Shown: positions 8,935 through 19,290 of the stretch, one piece after another
Layout: each line of letters starts with the position of its first letter
How positions within the stretch are numbered: the stretch's first letter is position 1
From: JAMXLO01 sp963719805
GTDB taxonomy: Bacteria; Pseudomonadota; Alphaproteobacteria; Acetobacterales; Acetobacteraceae
Length of the DNA: 64,000 nt
Assembly: GCA_963719805.1 (NCBI GenBank)
Contig: CAVRDF010000008.1
Coordinates: 434,001-498,000, forward strand
Reading direction: 5' to 3'
Position numbers and translations under genes: made by a program
The notes under the pieces: model-generated
Told to the model about the DNA's origin: nothing
The model's database searches: none
The model's input: the letters and a program-made list of their open reading frames with translations, nothing else

Positions 8935-9252
8935 ATGCCAGCAGTTCAGAATGCCTTCAAGGCACAGCTCATCAAACACCATCAGGACAAGTACGAGCTG
9001 TGCGTAACAGGCGATGTCACGGAGCCCACAACGGGTTGGACAGTTACGCTCGAACGCGCCAATCCACAGGGGATCAACCCAAAGATCCTCCTCCTCAAGC
9101 TGGTCGAGGTCAAACCCACTGGCAACGCGGGCAATATCGTTACGCATCATCACGTGAAATACGATGAGAACCCGGCCAAAGGGGAGTACGCCCAAGTGAC
9201 GATAGAAGGCGCATTCACGATTGACGTGCACCACCTCGCACACGCCATCTGA
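8935..9252 (+). CDS. Conserved small hypothetical protein
   Basis: A 105-residue soluble protein without signal peptide or membrane segment. It looks beta-rich: 'WTVTLERANPQGINPKILLLKL' followed by 'YAQVTIEGAFTIDVHHL'. It has several His residues, including 'VTHHHVKY' and 'DVHHLAHAI', which could bind a metal, though no known site pattern is met. An excellent AGGAG ribosome site stands 7 bases before the ATG, and codon use is like its neighbours, so it is very likely expressed. I do not recognise a function. It stands alone with gene-free DNA on both sides. Confidence 0.75.
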   Translation: MPAVQNAFKAQLIKHHQDKYELCVTGDVTEPTTGWTVTLERANPQGINPKILLLKLVEVKPTGNAGNIVTHHHVKYDENPAKGEYAQVTIEGAFTIDVHHLAHAI

Positions 9253-9785
9253 CCGTTTCGCTTCAATTTGTTGGGGGCAAGCACGACGTGGCTGCCCCCA
9301 ATTCGGCGCCGAAGCGTGCACTCACCAGCGGACGCCGCGCTATCGCAGCGAACCGGCCAGCGACGCTTAACGTCTGCTCTTAGGCCGGTCGGATGGTGTC
9401 CGCGCACCCGCGCAAGTCGGCGCGGATCAACCCGGTGGGTGGCGAGAGCCGATACATGGATGGTCCCCTCGCCGCCCCGCGATCATGATCAGCCGCGCGG
9501 CGTGGGATTGCGGCTGGTTGGCAGGATAGCGCCCGCGGGCAGTGGTGGAAGTATCGGCGGTTTCGCCGGCGGCACCTCTCCGGCAGCCAGGAATCCGCGA
9601 GAGCCCGTCATGTAAGCTGTTGACCTGTGCATACGTATTTCTCCCCAATGCATCCAGTCGTCCCCGGCGACCGGGGTAAGCTTGGGGCGGTTTCAACTCT
9701 ATTGCAGCGAGGGGTGAGTGGTCTTCACGTGAAGGAGAGGTGTGTTAATGCCGGAGTGTCGGACTGACCTTCATCACCCTTCGCC
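9253..9785. other. Gene-free stretch, 533 bp
   Basis: No gene can be supported here. Frames on both strands are Arg- and Pro-rich and lack ribosome sites or recognisable folds. A 47-codon frame on the minus strand (about 9471-9614) with 'PPAKPPILPPLPAG' is the best candidate small peptide, but nothing else supports it. The right end holds the 3' flank of the glutathione S-transferase gene. Confidence 0.35.
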
Positions 9786-10514
9786 CTAGCCGTCCAGCTC
9801 CGGATAGCGGCGGAAGATCCCGGTCTCCTTGAACGGCACGCGCCGTTCGCTCGCCAGATAGGCCTTGAGCCGCGGCCTATCGGCCACTGCTCTGTGCAGA
9901 GCTGTCACGCGCGGCATCCTCGCCAACTCTCGCTCGGCAGCGAGCGGAAACGCGAAGCGCAATCCTTCGACCAGCTGGAACAGTGATAGATCAGCATAGC
10001 TGACGGAATTGCCAACCAGGTGGTGCGCTGCTGTGGGGTTCGCCTCAAGGATCCGCTCGAACCAGCCGAGGAATTTGGGCATCCGATCCCTACGGAAAAC
10101 CGCGGCCCGTGCGATCGCCGCTTCCTTTTGTTCGTGGAACCATTTGTCCTCGTCGATCGGGTGATGCGAATTGTACGCCTCCTTGACGATGTCCGTGATC
10201 GTGAGCTGGATCTGATGCGTCCATAGCCGGCCCTTTTCATCCGCTGGCGCAAGCCCGATCCGCCCGCCCAGATACAGCAGAATTGCCGCGGTGTGACTGA
10301 CGATTACATCGCCATCGCGCAGGAACGGCGGGGCGTACGGGATCTGCGATGCGCCCTCACCGCGCATCAGAGCCAGCATGGCCGGGACGCCGTATCCCTC
10401 GCTCTCCGAGCCGCGCGCCACATCGATGTAGGGGGCGCCCGCATCCTCCAGCGCAAGGCGAACGAATTCGCCGCGTCCCTGGATTTCCGGCCAATAGAAG
10501 AACTCGTAGGCCAT
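9786..10514 (-). CDS. Glutathione S-transferase
   Basis: A 242-residue cytosolic GST. The N-terminal thioredoxin-like domain begins 'MAYEFFYWPEIQGRGE', the 'Y-x-x-x-x-GRGE' pattern of alpha/pi/sigma-type enzymes. Tyr7 sits where those enzymes have their catalytic Tyr. 'VSHTAAILLYL' matches the Ser/Thr stretch that binds the gamma-glutamyl group. The all-helical C-terminal domain includes 'VGNSVSYADLSLFQLVEG', with the conserved N-cap Ser and Asp. The family conjugates or isomerises with glutathione; the substrate is unknown. ATG 10514 has a GGGGAAG ribosome site. The gene diverges from the c-di-GMP protein across about 200 bp. Confidence 0.88.
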   Translation of the reverse strand: MAYEFFYWPEIQGRGEFVRLALEDAGAPYIDVARGSESEGYGVPAMLALMRGEGASQIPYAPPFLRDGDVIVSHTAAILLYLGGRIGLAPADEKGRLWTHQIQLTITDIVKEAYNSHHPIDEDKWFHEQKEAAIARAAVFRRDRMPKFLGWFERILEANPTAAHHLVGNSVSYADLSLFQLVEGLRFAFPLAAERELARMPRVTALHRAVADRPRLKAYLASERRVPFKETGIFRRYPELDG

Positions 10515-10720
10515 GGCGCACTTCCCCAGTCGATGACGATGCCATGGCACCGTTGCCACGAAATACCTTGGCGTTCCAGCCGTCCTGATGCATGGCCCGG
10601 CCGGCCGAAATCGTCCGGCTTCGGCTCCTCGGGAGGGCGTCCGCTGCCGTCAGTCGCCTCCCTGTAACCGTCCATTCAGCTTGTTCGCGCAAGATTTGCC
10701 GGTCTCGCTGGAGTTTGGCG

Positions 10721-13700
10721 GTGGTCGTGCAGCGCCTCAGGCGTCTTGCATTGACGTGGCTGCCGCTGGCAATAATCGTTGTCATCGGCATCGCATTGTC
10801 GACCTACGCGTCGTTCCGCATTGCGCAGGATGGCGACGTGCAGGCACGGGCGGAGTTTGAACGCCAGGCGATCCGCGAAATTGCCACGCTGAAGGAGAAG
10901 ATCGACACCTCGTTCAGCGCGCTTACTGCGTTGGCCGCGCTCTATGAAGCCCGAGGCAATGTGGATCAGAGCGAATTCCAGCGGTTTGCCGAAACGGTCC
11001 TGACTGACGATTTGCCGATTCAGGCGCTCGAATGGGCACCAGTCGTTGCCGGTGACGAGCGTGCCAGCGTCGAGCGACAGCTGTCAGCGGAATATGGCTT
11101 CGTCGTTCACCTCACCCAACGCGACGATGGTGGGCTGACAGTCGCCGGCGAGCGGACGCGCTACGTGCCGGTCACCTACATCACACCGATGCAGGGAAAC
11201 CAGGCGGCACTGGGTTTCGACCTTGCGTCCGAGCCCACGCGCCGCATGGCAGTCGAAGAAGCCGAACGCACCGGTCAACCGGTCGCCTCGGGGCGGGTCC
11301 GGTCGGTGCAGCATGCCGGTGAGTACAGCTTCCTGCTTTTCAGGCCGGTCTTTGGCGCTACCGGCCAACCACGCCGTATGACCGGCCTGGTGCTTGGGTT
11401 GTTCCGGATCAATGACATCGTCGTCACCGCAATGGCCGTGGCCCGGGGTGGAAGCGGTGGCCGATTGCTGTTGCTCGACGAATCCGCCCCAGCGGGTGAA
11501 CAGCTGTTGTACCCGGGCGATCCCGCCAGCAATGTGGGCAGCCCGCGTGTGGCAACCGGTGTCACTTCCGATATCGTGGTCGGCGGCCGGGCGTGGCGCA
11601 TCGTGATCCTGCCTCCGGAAGACTCTGGGCTGGTGGGATGGAAACTGCAGGCCCTGATTCTGGGCGGCGGCCTGCTGCTAACCGGCAATCTTGCAGTCTA
11701 TGTACTTTTTGGCATGCGTCGCTGGGGCGCAGCCGAACGCGAACACAAGCTGCTCGGAAACGCACTGCGGCAAAACCGCGAACGGCTCACCCTGGCCACT
11801 GAATCGGCGCGTATTGGCATCTGGGATTGGGACCTGGCGTCAAACACGTTGATTTGGGATGCGCGGATGTACGAGCTCTATGGCATCCGAGCGGAGGACT
11901 TCAGCGGCGCTTACGATGCATGGCTGGCGGGACTGCACCCGGAAGACTATGCCCGAGGCGACGCAGCAATCGCCGCTGCCATCAATGGCGTCGAGGACTT
12001 CAACATCGAATTTCGAGTTGTATGGCCCAATGGCGAAGTGCACGACATCGAGGCCCATGCCTTGGTGCAAAGGGCTTCTGACGGCAGCGCCACAAGAATG
12101 ACCGGCGTCAACTGGGATATCACAGAACGCAAGCACGCCACGGAAACCATCCGGATCCAGGCCGATCAGTACGCGACCATGTTGTCGACGACTTCCGATG
12201 GTTTTTGGATCCTTGATCGTCACGGCCGGTTTCTCACCATGAACGACGCATATTGCGCGATGATTGGCTATCCACGTGAGGAACTCGTGAGGCTGACGAT
12301 TGAGGACGTCGAGGCTATCGAGTTGGCTGAGGCGAACAAAAGTCACATGGAAACCATCGTGAACGATGGCTTCGATCGCTTCGAGTCGCAGCACCGGCGG
12401 AAAGACGGCCGCGCGATCGACATCGAGGGCAGTGTCTCTTTCCAGCGAGAAACCGGCCAGTTCCTGTGCTTTGCCCGCGACATTACCCAGCAAAAGCAAG
12501 CCGAGGCAGCATTGCAGGCGAGCGAACGGAAATACCGCGATCTGTTCGAGTCAACGCATGACGCGATCCTGGTGCAAGATGCTTCAACCGGCACGCCGCT
12601 GTCGGCGAACTCCAGCGCACTGAAGATGTTCGGCGCCAAGGACGAACGCGAATTCCTTTCGCGCCGTCCGTGGGATTTTTCGCCCGAACGTCAGCCGGAT
12701 GGGCGCCTGTCTGCGGAAAAAGCCCCTGAAATGTACGAGACTGCTCTGCGCGAAGGCACCTACCTGTTCGAGTGGGTGCACATGCGGACCGATCGTACCG
12801 AATTTTACACTGACGTACTACTGACCAAGGTCGTGCGCGGAGATAAAGCACTCCTCTACGCAACGATACGCGACATAACCGAACTGAAGCGCGCAGACCA
12901 GCAGATCACGCGAATGGCCAGGTATGACAACCTGACCGGGCTGGTAAATCGGCTGGTGTTTGTCGAGACGCTTGAGCGAAGGATCGCACGAGCACAGCGA
13001 GACGAGACCAGCTTCGCGGTCTTGTATCTCGACCTTGACCATTTCAAGGACGTCAATGACACGCTTGGTCATCCCGTCGGGGATGAATTGCTTAGGACTG
13101 TTGCCAGACGATTGCAGTCGAATGTTCGTGCCGCCGATACTGTTGCGCGATTTGGCGGCGACGAATTTGCCATACTGTTGGACGAAGTGACCGAGGCGAT
13201 AGATGCCGCGTACGTTTCGGATCGAGTTCTTCAAGGTGCCCGCCTGCCGGCCACACTCCGAAGCGATGTCGCGGCAATGGCCGCTAGCGTTTCGGAAAAA
13301 ATCGTCACCGCCCTCGCCGAACCAACCATGATCGAGGCAACCCGCATCCACTCGGGCGCAAGCGTGGGGATAGCGGTGTACGGGCCAGATTCATGGGACG
13401 CCGAGGCAATGCTGGCACATGCCGATGTGGCTCTATATCGAGCCAAGGCGGAACAGCGAGGAACCTACCGGTTCTTCAGCCCTGGTATGGACGCCGAAGT
13501 GCGGGCACGGGTCAGCCTGAGTGCAGAGCTACGCGAGGCGCTCAGGGCTAACCAATTCTTTCTTATGTATCAGCCCCAGGTGGATGTGAACACCAACCGC
13601 ATCCTCGGCCTGGAAGCGCTGGTCCGCTGGCGTCATCCCACGTTGGGAACTTTAGGACCAGGCAAATTCATCCCGGAAGCAGAGCGAAGCGGCCTGATTG

Positions 13701-14308
13701 TGCCACTGGGAAGCTGGGTGGTGCGCGAGGCATGCCGCCAGACCAGGCAATGGCTGGATGCCGGCGTCGCGCCGCCATTGGTGGCAGTCAATCTGTCCGC
13801 GGTCCAATTCAAGCGGCCACTCGAACTTGAAAGAGAGATTGCGGCGAATATCGCAGAGTTCGCGCTTGCGCCACGGCAGCTTGAATTGGAGCTGACCGAG
13901 AGCGTCTTGATGGAGGCGTCACGTGACCACAACCACCTGCTGCTGCGGCTGCGGAAAGCGGGCCACCGTATCGCAGTGGATGACTTCGGCAGCGGCTATT
14001 CCTCGCTCGACTACCTGCGCCGCTACCCCGTGGACAGGATCAAGATCGCGCAGACATTCATAACCGACATAGGCATTGAGCCGGGGAACGACGCGATCGT
14101 CAGAGCCGCGCTGAGCCTTGCACGGGAACTCAACATCGAGGTGGTGGTGGAGGGTGTGGAGACTTTTGCTCAGTATGAGCTCTTGAAGGGCTGGGGCAGC
14201 CGCATCATTCAGGGTTACTATTTTTCCAAACCAGTGCTTGTTGACGAGGTGACACGGTTGTTGCGCATTGGCAGGATCGCACCGTTGCTGCCCGACGCCG
14301 TGGGATAG
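10721..14308 (+). CDS. Membrane sensor diguanylate cyclase/phosphodiesterase (CHASE-PAS-PAS-PAS-GGDEF-EAL)
   Basis: About 1195 residues that make and break c-di-GMP. A first membrane helix (about 8-30) and a second (about 309-332) bracket a periplasmic CHASE-type sensor with 'APVVAGDERASVE' and 'FLLFRPVFG'. Three PAS modules follow (about 350-740). In the cyclase domain 'GGDEF' at about 812-816 is intact, with the RxxD product-inhibition site (RAAD) five residues before it. The phosphodiesterase has 'EAL' at about 965-967, 'NLSAVQF', 'ELTES', 'VDDFGSGYSSL', 'EGVET' and 'QGYYFSKP', so both activities look possible. About 25 extra residues follow the GGDEF strand. GTG 10721 has a GGAG site 7 bases upstream; an ATG at 10592 has none. 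Confidence 0.92.
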   Translation: MVVQRLRRLALTWLPLAIIVVIGIALSTYASFRIAQDGDVQARAEFERQAIREIATLKEKIDTSFSALTALAALYEARGNVDQSEFQRFAETVLTDDLPIQALEWAPVVAGDERASVERQLSAEYGFVVHLTQRDDGGLTVAGERTRYVPVTYITPMQGNQAALGFDLASEPTRRMAVEEAERTGQPVASGRVRSVQHAGEYSFLLFRPVFGATGQPRRMTGLVLGLFRINDIVVTAMAVARGGSGGRLLLLDESAPAGEQLLYPGDPASNVGSPRVATGVTSDIVVGGRAWRIVILPPEDSGLVGWKLQALILGGGLLLTGNLAVYVLFGMRRWGAAEREHKLLGNALRQNRERLTLATESARIGIWDWDLASNTLIWDARMYELYGIRAEDFSGAYDAWLAGLHPEDYARGDAAIAAAINGVEDFNIEFRVVWPNGEVHDIEAHALVQRASDGSATRMTGVNWDITERKHATETIRIQADQYATMLSTTSDGFWILDRHGRFLTMNDAYCAMIGYPREELVRLTIEDVEAIELAEANKSHMETIVNDGFDRFESQHRRKDGRAIDIEGSVSFQRETGQFLCFARDITQQKQAEAALQASERKYRDLFESTHDAILVQDASTGTPLSANSSALKMFGAKDEREFLSRRPWDFSPERQPDGRLSAEKAPEMYETALREGTYLFEWVHMRTDRTEFYTDVLLTKVVRGDKALLYATIRDITELKRADQQITRMARYDNLTGLVNRLVFVETLERRIARAQRDETSFAVLYLDLDHFKDVNDTLGHPVGDELLRTVARRLQSNVRAADTVARFGGDEFAILLDEVTEAIDAAYVSDRVLQGARLPATLRSDVAAMAASVSEKIVTALAEPTMIEATRIHSGASVGIAVYGPDSWDAEAMLAHADVALYRAKAEQRGTYRFFSPGMDAEVRARVSLSAELREALRANQFFLMYQPQVDVNTNRILGLEALVRWRHPTLGTLGPGKFIPEAERSGLIVPLGSWVVREACRQTRQWLDAGVAPPLVAVNLSAVQFKRPLELEREIAANIAEFALAPRQLELELTESVLMEASRDHNHLLLRLRKAGHRIAVDDFGSGYSSLDYLRRYPVDRIKIAQTFITDIGIEPGNDAIVRAALSLARELNIEVVVEGVETFAQYELLKGWGSRIIQGYYFSKPVLVDEVTRLLRIGRIAPLLPDAVG

Positions 14309-14472
14309 TTGCCGGATATAGCCGGCCGCACAGCAGCGTAGGTTGAATTCATCCATCTGCAGGTGAACGTCAGGTTGGCCGTTCGACGCGGCAACCGGCC
14401 ATTGCCCTCAAATGAAGCGCGCGTCATGATTTGCCGTAAAGCGCGATCATATAGACGGTCCTGGTTCGTCCA

Positions 14473-17239
14473 TTGAAACCTGAACAACCGAGGCGCGACG
14501 AGCATACGCGGCTGCTTGAGGCGCGCGAGGGCACCGCGCATTGGCGCCAATGGGGTCCGTATCTCAGCGAGCGCCAGTGGGGCACCGTCCGGGAGGATTA
14601 TAGCGAGAACGGCGACGCATGGGATTATTTCCCGCATGACCATGCCCGCAGCCGCGCTTATCGCTGGGGCGAGGACGGCCTCGCGGGTTTCTGTGACGAC
14701 AAGCAGCGCCTGTGCTTTGCGCTGGCCTTGTGGAACGGCTCAGATCCGATCCTGAAGGAACGCCTCTTTGGCCTTACCAACGGCGAGGGCAATCACGGCG
14801 AGGACGTGAAGGAGTACTATTTCTATCTCGACGCGACACCGACCTACTCTTACTGCAAATACCTCTACAAATATCCGCATGGTGCTTATCCATATGATGA
14901 TCTGGTGCATACAAATCGAGATCGCTCACGCCGGGAACCAGAGTACGAGCTGATCAACACCGGGATTTTCGACGATGATAGGTACTTTGATGTCATCGCC
15001 GAGTACAGCAAGGCGGCACCGGACGACATTCTGATCCAGCTAACGGTGCACAATCGTGGTCCGGAGAACAGGCCGCTGCATCTGCTGCCGACGCTATGGT
15101 TCCGCAATCTGTGGACCGGCGTATCCGATGAGAACAAGCCGGCACTGACCGGTAATGGCAACACGATCACCGCCGCGCACCCGCAGCTTGGTCGTTGGCA
15201 GCTGCAATTCGACGGATCACCGCATCTGCTTTTCACCGAGAACGAGACCAACACTCAGCGCATCTTCGGCACCGCGAACAAGCCCCCTTTTGTCAAAGAC
15301 GGCATCAACGATTTCCTGCTGCAAGGCAACGCTGAGGCAATCAACCCGGCGAATACCGGTACCAAGGCCGCCGTCTACTACCTGCTCGACGTTCCGGCCG
15401 CCGGCTCCACAACCGTTCGATTACGGCTACGCCGCGCCGGAGTGGACGATCCTGCCTTTGACGATAGCTTTGGCGAGACCTTCGACCAACGCCGCGCGGA
15501 GGCCGACGACTATTACGCCGTGATAACGCCACTCCACCTCGATCAGGATGGGCGAAGTATTTTCCGCCAGGCCATCGCCGGCATGCTTTGGAGCAAGCAG
15601 CATTATCATTTCGATCTCACGCAATGGCTGACGGAGCACCATGCCTATCCAATAACCAGCGACAGCGTGGCCGTCCGCAACGCGGACTGGTTCCATATGC
15701 TTAATGACAACGTCATCTCGATGCCCGACAAGTGGGAGTATCCCTGGTACGCCAGCTGGGACCTGGGATTTCACTGTCTCTCGCTGGTTCTGGCAGATCC
15801 TGATTTCGCCAAGCAGCAAATCGAGCTCATGCTGCACACCGATTACATGCACCCCAATGGCCAGCTTCCTGCCTACGAATGGGCGTTCGGTGACGTAAAT
15901 CCACCGGTGCATTCGTGGGCGGCGTTCTTCGTCTATGAAGTGGACAAAGCACGCAACGGCGGCGTTGGCGATGTTAAGTTCCTTGGACATGTCTTCCAAA
16001 AGCTGATTGCCAACTTCACCTGGTGGAGCAATCGCAAGGATCCCAGTGGTCGAAATGTCTTCCAGGGCGGCTTCCTCGGGCTGGACAACATTGGGGTGTT
16101 CGATCGGAGCGCGCCGCTGCCGACCGGCGGTCATATGGATCAGGCCGACGGCACCGGCTGGATGGCACTGTACGCACAGACCATGTTGCAGATCGCGGTG
16201 GAGTTGGCGGCACACGAGCCAACCTATGAACCACTTGCGCTCAAGTTCTTCGAACACTCCATCTGGATCGGTTCAGCGCTCGGCCGCATGGGCGACCAGC
16301 AGGATGACCTTTGGGATGAAGAAGACGGTTTCTTCTATGATGTGCTGCGCCAGCCGGACGGCAGCGCGCAGCGGCTCAAGGTGCGCTCAATGGTGGGTCT
16401 GCTGCCGCTCTGTGCAGTGACCGTGTTCGAGCCTGCCGAACTTGCAAGGGTGCCCAATTCAGTCGAGCGGGGCACCGCTTTCCTCGCGCGTTTTCCGCAA
16501 CTGGTTGAGCATATCGCACTGCCGACGAAGCGCGGTCACAACGGCCGCACTCTCCTCGCGGTTCTGAATGAAGAGCGCTTGCGGCGCGTGCTGCACCGGA
16601 TGCTCGATGAAAGCGAGTTTCTCAGTCCATTTGGCATTCGCTCGCTGTCGCGATTCCATCGCGACCACCCATTCCAATTTCAGGTCGGCGATCGAACCTA
16701 TTTTGTGGGCTATAATCCGGCTGAATCAGAATCCGGCAGTTTTGGCGGCAACTCGAATTGGCGCGGGCCAGTATGGATGCCGATGAACCTGCTGATCACG
16801 CGCGCGCTGCTTAATCTGTACCGCTACTACGGCGACGCGTTCACCGTCGAATGCCCCACGGGTTCCGGGAATTTCCTGACACTGCTCCAGGTTGCGGGCG
16901 AAATATCGCGCCGAGTTTTCAGCATTTTTCATCGCGGACCGGACGGCAGACGTCCGCTCTATGGCGGCACCGAAAAGTTCCAAACCGACCCGCACTGGCG
17001 CGATCTCATCCTGCTGTACGAGGTACTTCCATGGCGACAATGGTGCTGGTATCGGCGCCAGCCATCAGACCGGGTGGACCGGTTGCGTGGCACTGCTGTC
17101 CATGCTGACCGGCTCGGCGGCTGGTTCTGAAGCCGCGATTGACGGCAGCCGGGATGAGTTCTTCAGGGCCTATGCCGGAATCCGCGATTTCAGCTCTTCA
17201 GTTGCGCCTTCGCCGTCGCCACCACGTTCTCCGCCGTGA
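14473..17239 (+). CDS. GH63-like glucosidase (MGH1 fold), frameshifted near the 3' end
   Basis: A large glycoside hydrolase of the GH63 / mannosyl-oligosaccharide glucosidase-like group, intracellular because no signal peptide is seen. Landmarks are 'WGPYLSERQWGTVREDYS' at the N-terminus, 'YYFYLDATPTYSYCKYLYKYP', 'YASWDLGFHCLSLVLADPDF' and 'GGNSNWRGPVWMPMN'. The continuous frame ends at 17130 in an Arg/Trp-rich tail unlike the family. The next frame from 17024 reads 'YFHGDNGAGIGASHQTGWTG', the expected C-terminus. Removing one G at 17022/17023 joins them, and the repaired gene would run to 17239, overlapping the tkt 3' end. The likely start is TTG 14473. The role is probably cleavage of glucose from oligosaccharides or storage glucan, feeding the adjacent pentose-phosphate operon. 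Confidence 0.85.
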
Positions 17240-19241
17240 AGCCGAATTCCTGCTGCAATGCCTTCAGTGGTGCCGACGCGCCGAACGTTTCCATACCGAC
17301 AACTGCGCCCTCGCGACCGACATAACGCTCCCAGCCGAATTTGGATGCCTGCTCGATCGCCACGCGGGCTGTTACCCCCGGTGGCAGCACACTGTCGCGG
17401 TATGCCTGGTCCTGGTGCTCGAAGATGTCCCACGACGGCATCGACACCACGCGCGAACGAACGCCGCTTTCGAGAAGCTGCTCGTGTGCCTCGACCGCCA
17501 GACTGACTTCGCTGCCTGACGCGATCAAAATGACCTGCGGCTCACCGCGCGGCGCGTCGGCGAGCACATACGCGCCCCTCGCGACGCCTGCCGCGCTCGC
17601 GTACCGGCTCCGATCGATTGTCGGCAGAGCCTGACGTGACAATACGATGATCGCCGGGCGGTGTTTGAGCTGCATAACATAGCGGTACGCCTCGACGACT
17701 TCGTTGGCATCGCCTGGCCGCAGCAGCGTCAATCCCGGGACCGCACGCAGATTCGCCAGCTGTTCGATCGGCTGGTGCGTCGGCCCGTCCTCGCCGTCGC
17801 CCATCGCATCATGCGTGAACACCAAAATCGTCGGCAGTTCCATGAGTGCGGAAAGCCGGATAGCGGGACGCGCATAGTCGCTGAAAATGAAGAACGTCGC
17901 GCCGAAGGCGCGCAGCTTGGACAGCGCGAGACCATTCACGATGGCTGCCATCGCGTGTTCTCGGATTCCGAAGTGCAGATTCTTCCCGCCGGGTGTCGCG
18001 GGCTGCACGTTGCCCGCGCCCTCGAATGTCAGAAGGGTCTTATTAGAGGGTCCGAGGTCAGCGGATCCGCCAAGGAACCATGGAACATTCCGCGCCAGGA
18101 CGTTGAGCACCTGGCTGGAGGCGTCGCGGCCGGCCAGACCCTTGGCATCGGCAGAGAACACCGGAAGGCCGCGGTCCCAGCCATCAGGCAACTCGCGCCG
18201 CTGCATCTGGTCGATCTCGCGCGCGAGATCGGGATGTTTCTCACGGTAAGCGCCAAGCAGTTTATCCCACGCAGCATGCGCGGCAGCACCGCGCGTTCCG
18301 ATCCCGGCCGCGAAGTGTTGCATCACGCCGTCAGGGACCAGGAACTTCGCATCCTCCGGCCAGCCGTAGGCACGCTTGGTGAGCTTGACCTCGTCCTCGC
18401 CGAGCGGCTCCCCGTGCGCCGCCGAGGTATCCTGCCGATGCGGCGAACCGTAGCCGATATGGCTGTCGAGGATCAGCAATGTCGGCCGGTCCCGCGTCTG
18501 ATCGAACACTGTCAGCGCGTTCTGAATACGGTCGATGTCGTTGGCATCGCCGACGCGCAATACGTTCCAGCCGTAGCCGAGGAAGCGTGCCGCGACATCC
18601 TCGGTGAAGGCGAGCTGCGTGTTGCCTTCAATCGTGATGTGGTTGTTGTCATAGACCCAGCACAGGTTGTCGAGGCCGAGATGCCCGGCGAGCGATGCGG
18701 CCTCGGATGCAACGCCTTCCATCAGGCAGCCATCACCGCATACCGCGTAGATGTTGTAGTCAAAGACCGTGAAGTCCGGACGGTTGTAGCGCGCGGCTAG
18801 CCATCGACCGGCGATCGCCATGCCGACGCTGGTTGCTATGCCCTGCCCCAGCGGGCCCGTGGTGGTTTCGACCCCCGATACCAGGTGGTATTCGGGGTGA
18901 CCCGGCGCATGGCTGCCGAGCTGGCGGAAGTGTTTGATATCGTCGAGCGTGACCGAGGGCTTCCCAACGCGTTCGTAGTCCGCGTTCACCGCCTGGACGC
19001 CGGCGAGATGCAACACCGACCACAACAGCATCGACGCGTGGCCATTGGAGAGAACGAAGCGGTCGCGATTTGGCCAGATCGGGTCCTTCGGATCGAACCG
19101 CAGCAAGCGGTTCCATATCGTGTAGACCAACGGCGCGAGCGCCATCGGCGTCCCCGGGTGGCCGGAATTGGCTGCCTGGACCGCGTCGATCGACAGCGTG
19201 CGGATGGTATTGATCGCCATCTGGTCGAGTTCGGCACTCAT
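17190..19241 (-). CDS. tkt: Transketolase
   Basis: A 683-residue thiamine-diphosphate enzyme that moves two-carbon units between sugar phosphates. Family marks are 'ANSGHPGTPMALAP' near the N-terminus, the cofactor motif 'GDGCLMEGVASEAASLAG', 'GIREHAMAAIVNGLAL' carrying the catalytic Glu, and 'DGPTHQPIEQLANLR' in the pyrimidine-binding domain. Length is normal for bacterial Tkt. ATG 19241 is chosen for the AAAGGTG ribosome site; the open frame upstream is an Arg-rich extension into zwf. It is the last gene of the tal-ROK-gnd-zwf-tkt operon, 49 bp after zwf. Confidence 0.97.
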   Translation of the reverse strand: MSAELDQMAINTIRTLSIDAVQAANSGHPGTPMALAPLVYTIWNRLLRFDPKDPIWPNRDRFVLSNGHASMLLWSVLHLAGVQAVNADYERVGKPSVTLDDIKHFRQLGSHAPGHPEYHLVSGVETTTGPLGQGIATSVGMAIAGRWLAARYNRPDFTVFDYNIYAVCGDGCLMEGVASEAASLAGHLGLDNLCWVYDNNHITIEGNTQLAFTEDVAARFLGYGWNVLRVGDANDIDRIQNALTVFDQTRDRPTLLILDSHIGYGSPHRQDTSAAHGEPLGEDEVKLTKRAYGWPEDAKFLVPDGVMQHFAAGIGTRGAAAHAAWDKLLGAYREKHPDLAREIDQMQRRELPDGWDRGLPVFSADAKGLAGRDASSQVLNVLARNVPWFLGGSADLGPSNKTLLTFEGAGNVQPATPGGKNLHFGIREHAMAAIVNGLALSKLRAFGATFFIFSDYARPAIRLSALMELPTILVFTHDAMGDGEDGPTHQPIEQLANLRAVPGLTLLRPGDANEVVEAYRYVMQLKHRPAIIVLSRQALPTIDRSRYASAAGVARGAYVLADAPRGEPQVILIASGSEVSLAVEAHEQLLESGVRSRVVSMPSWDIFEHQDQAYRDSVLPPGVTARVAIEQASKFGWERYVGREGAVVGMETFGASAPLKALQQEFGFTAENVVATAKAQLKS

Positions 19242-19290
19242 GCGGCACCTTTTGCGAGTTGCGACACCTGCGCGTCCATTTTGATCTGGC

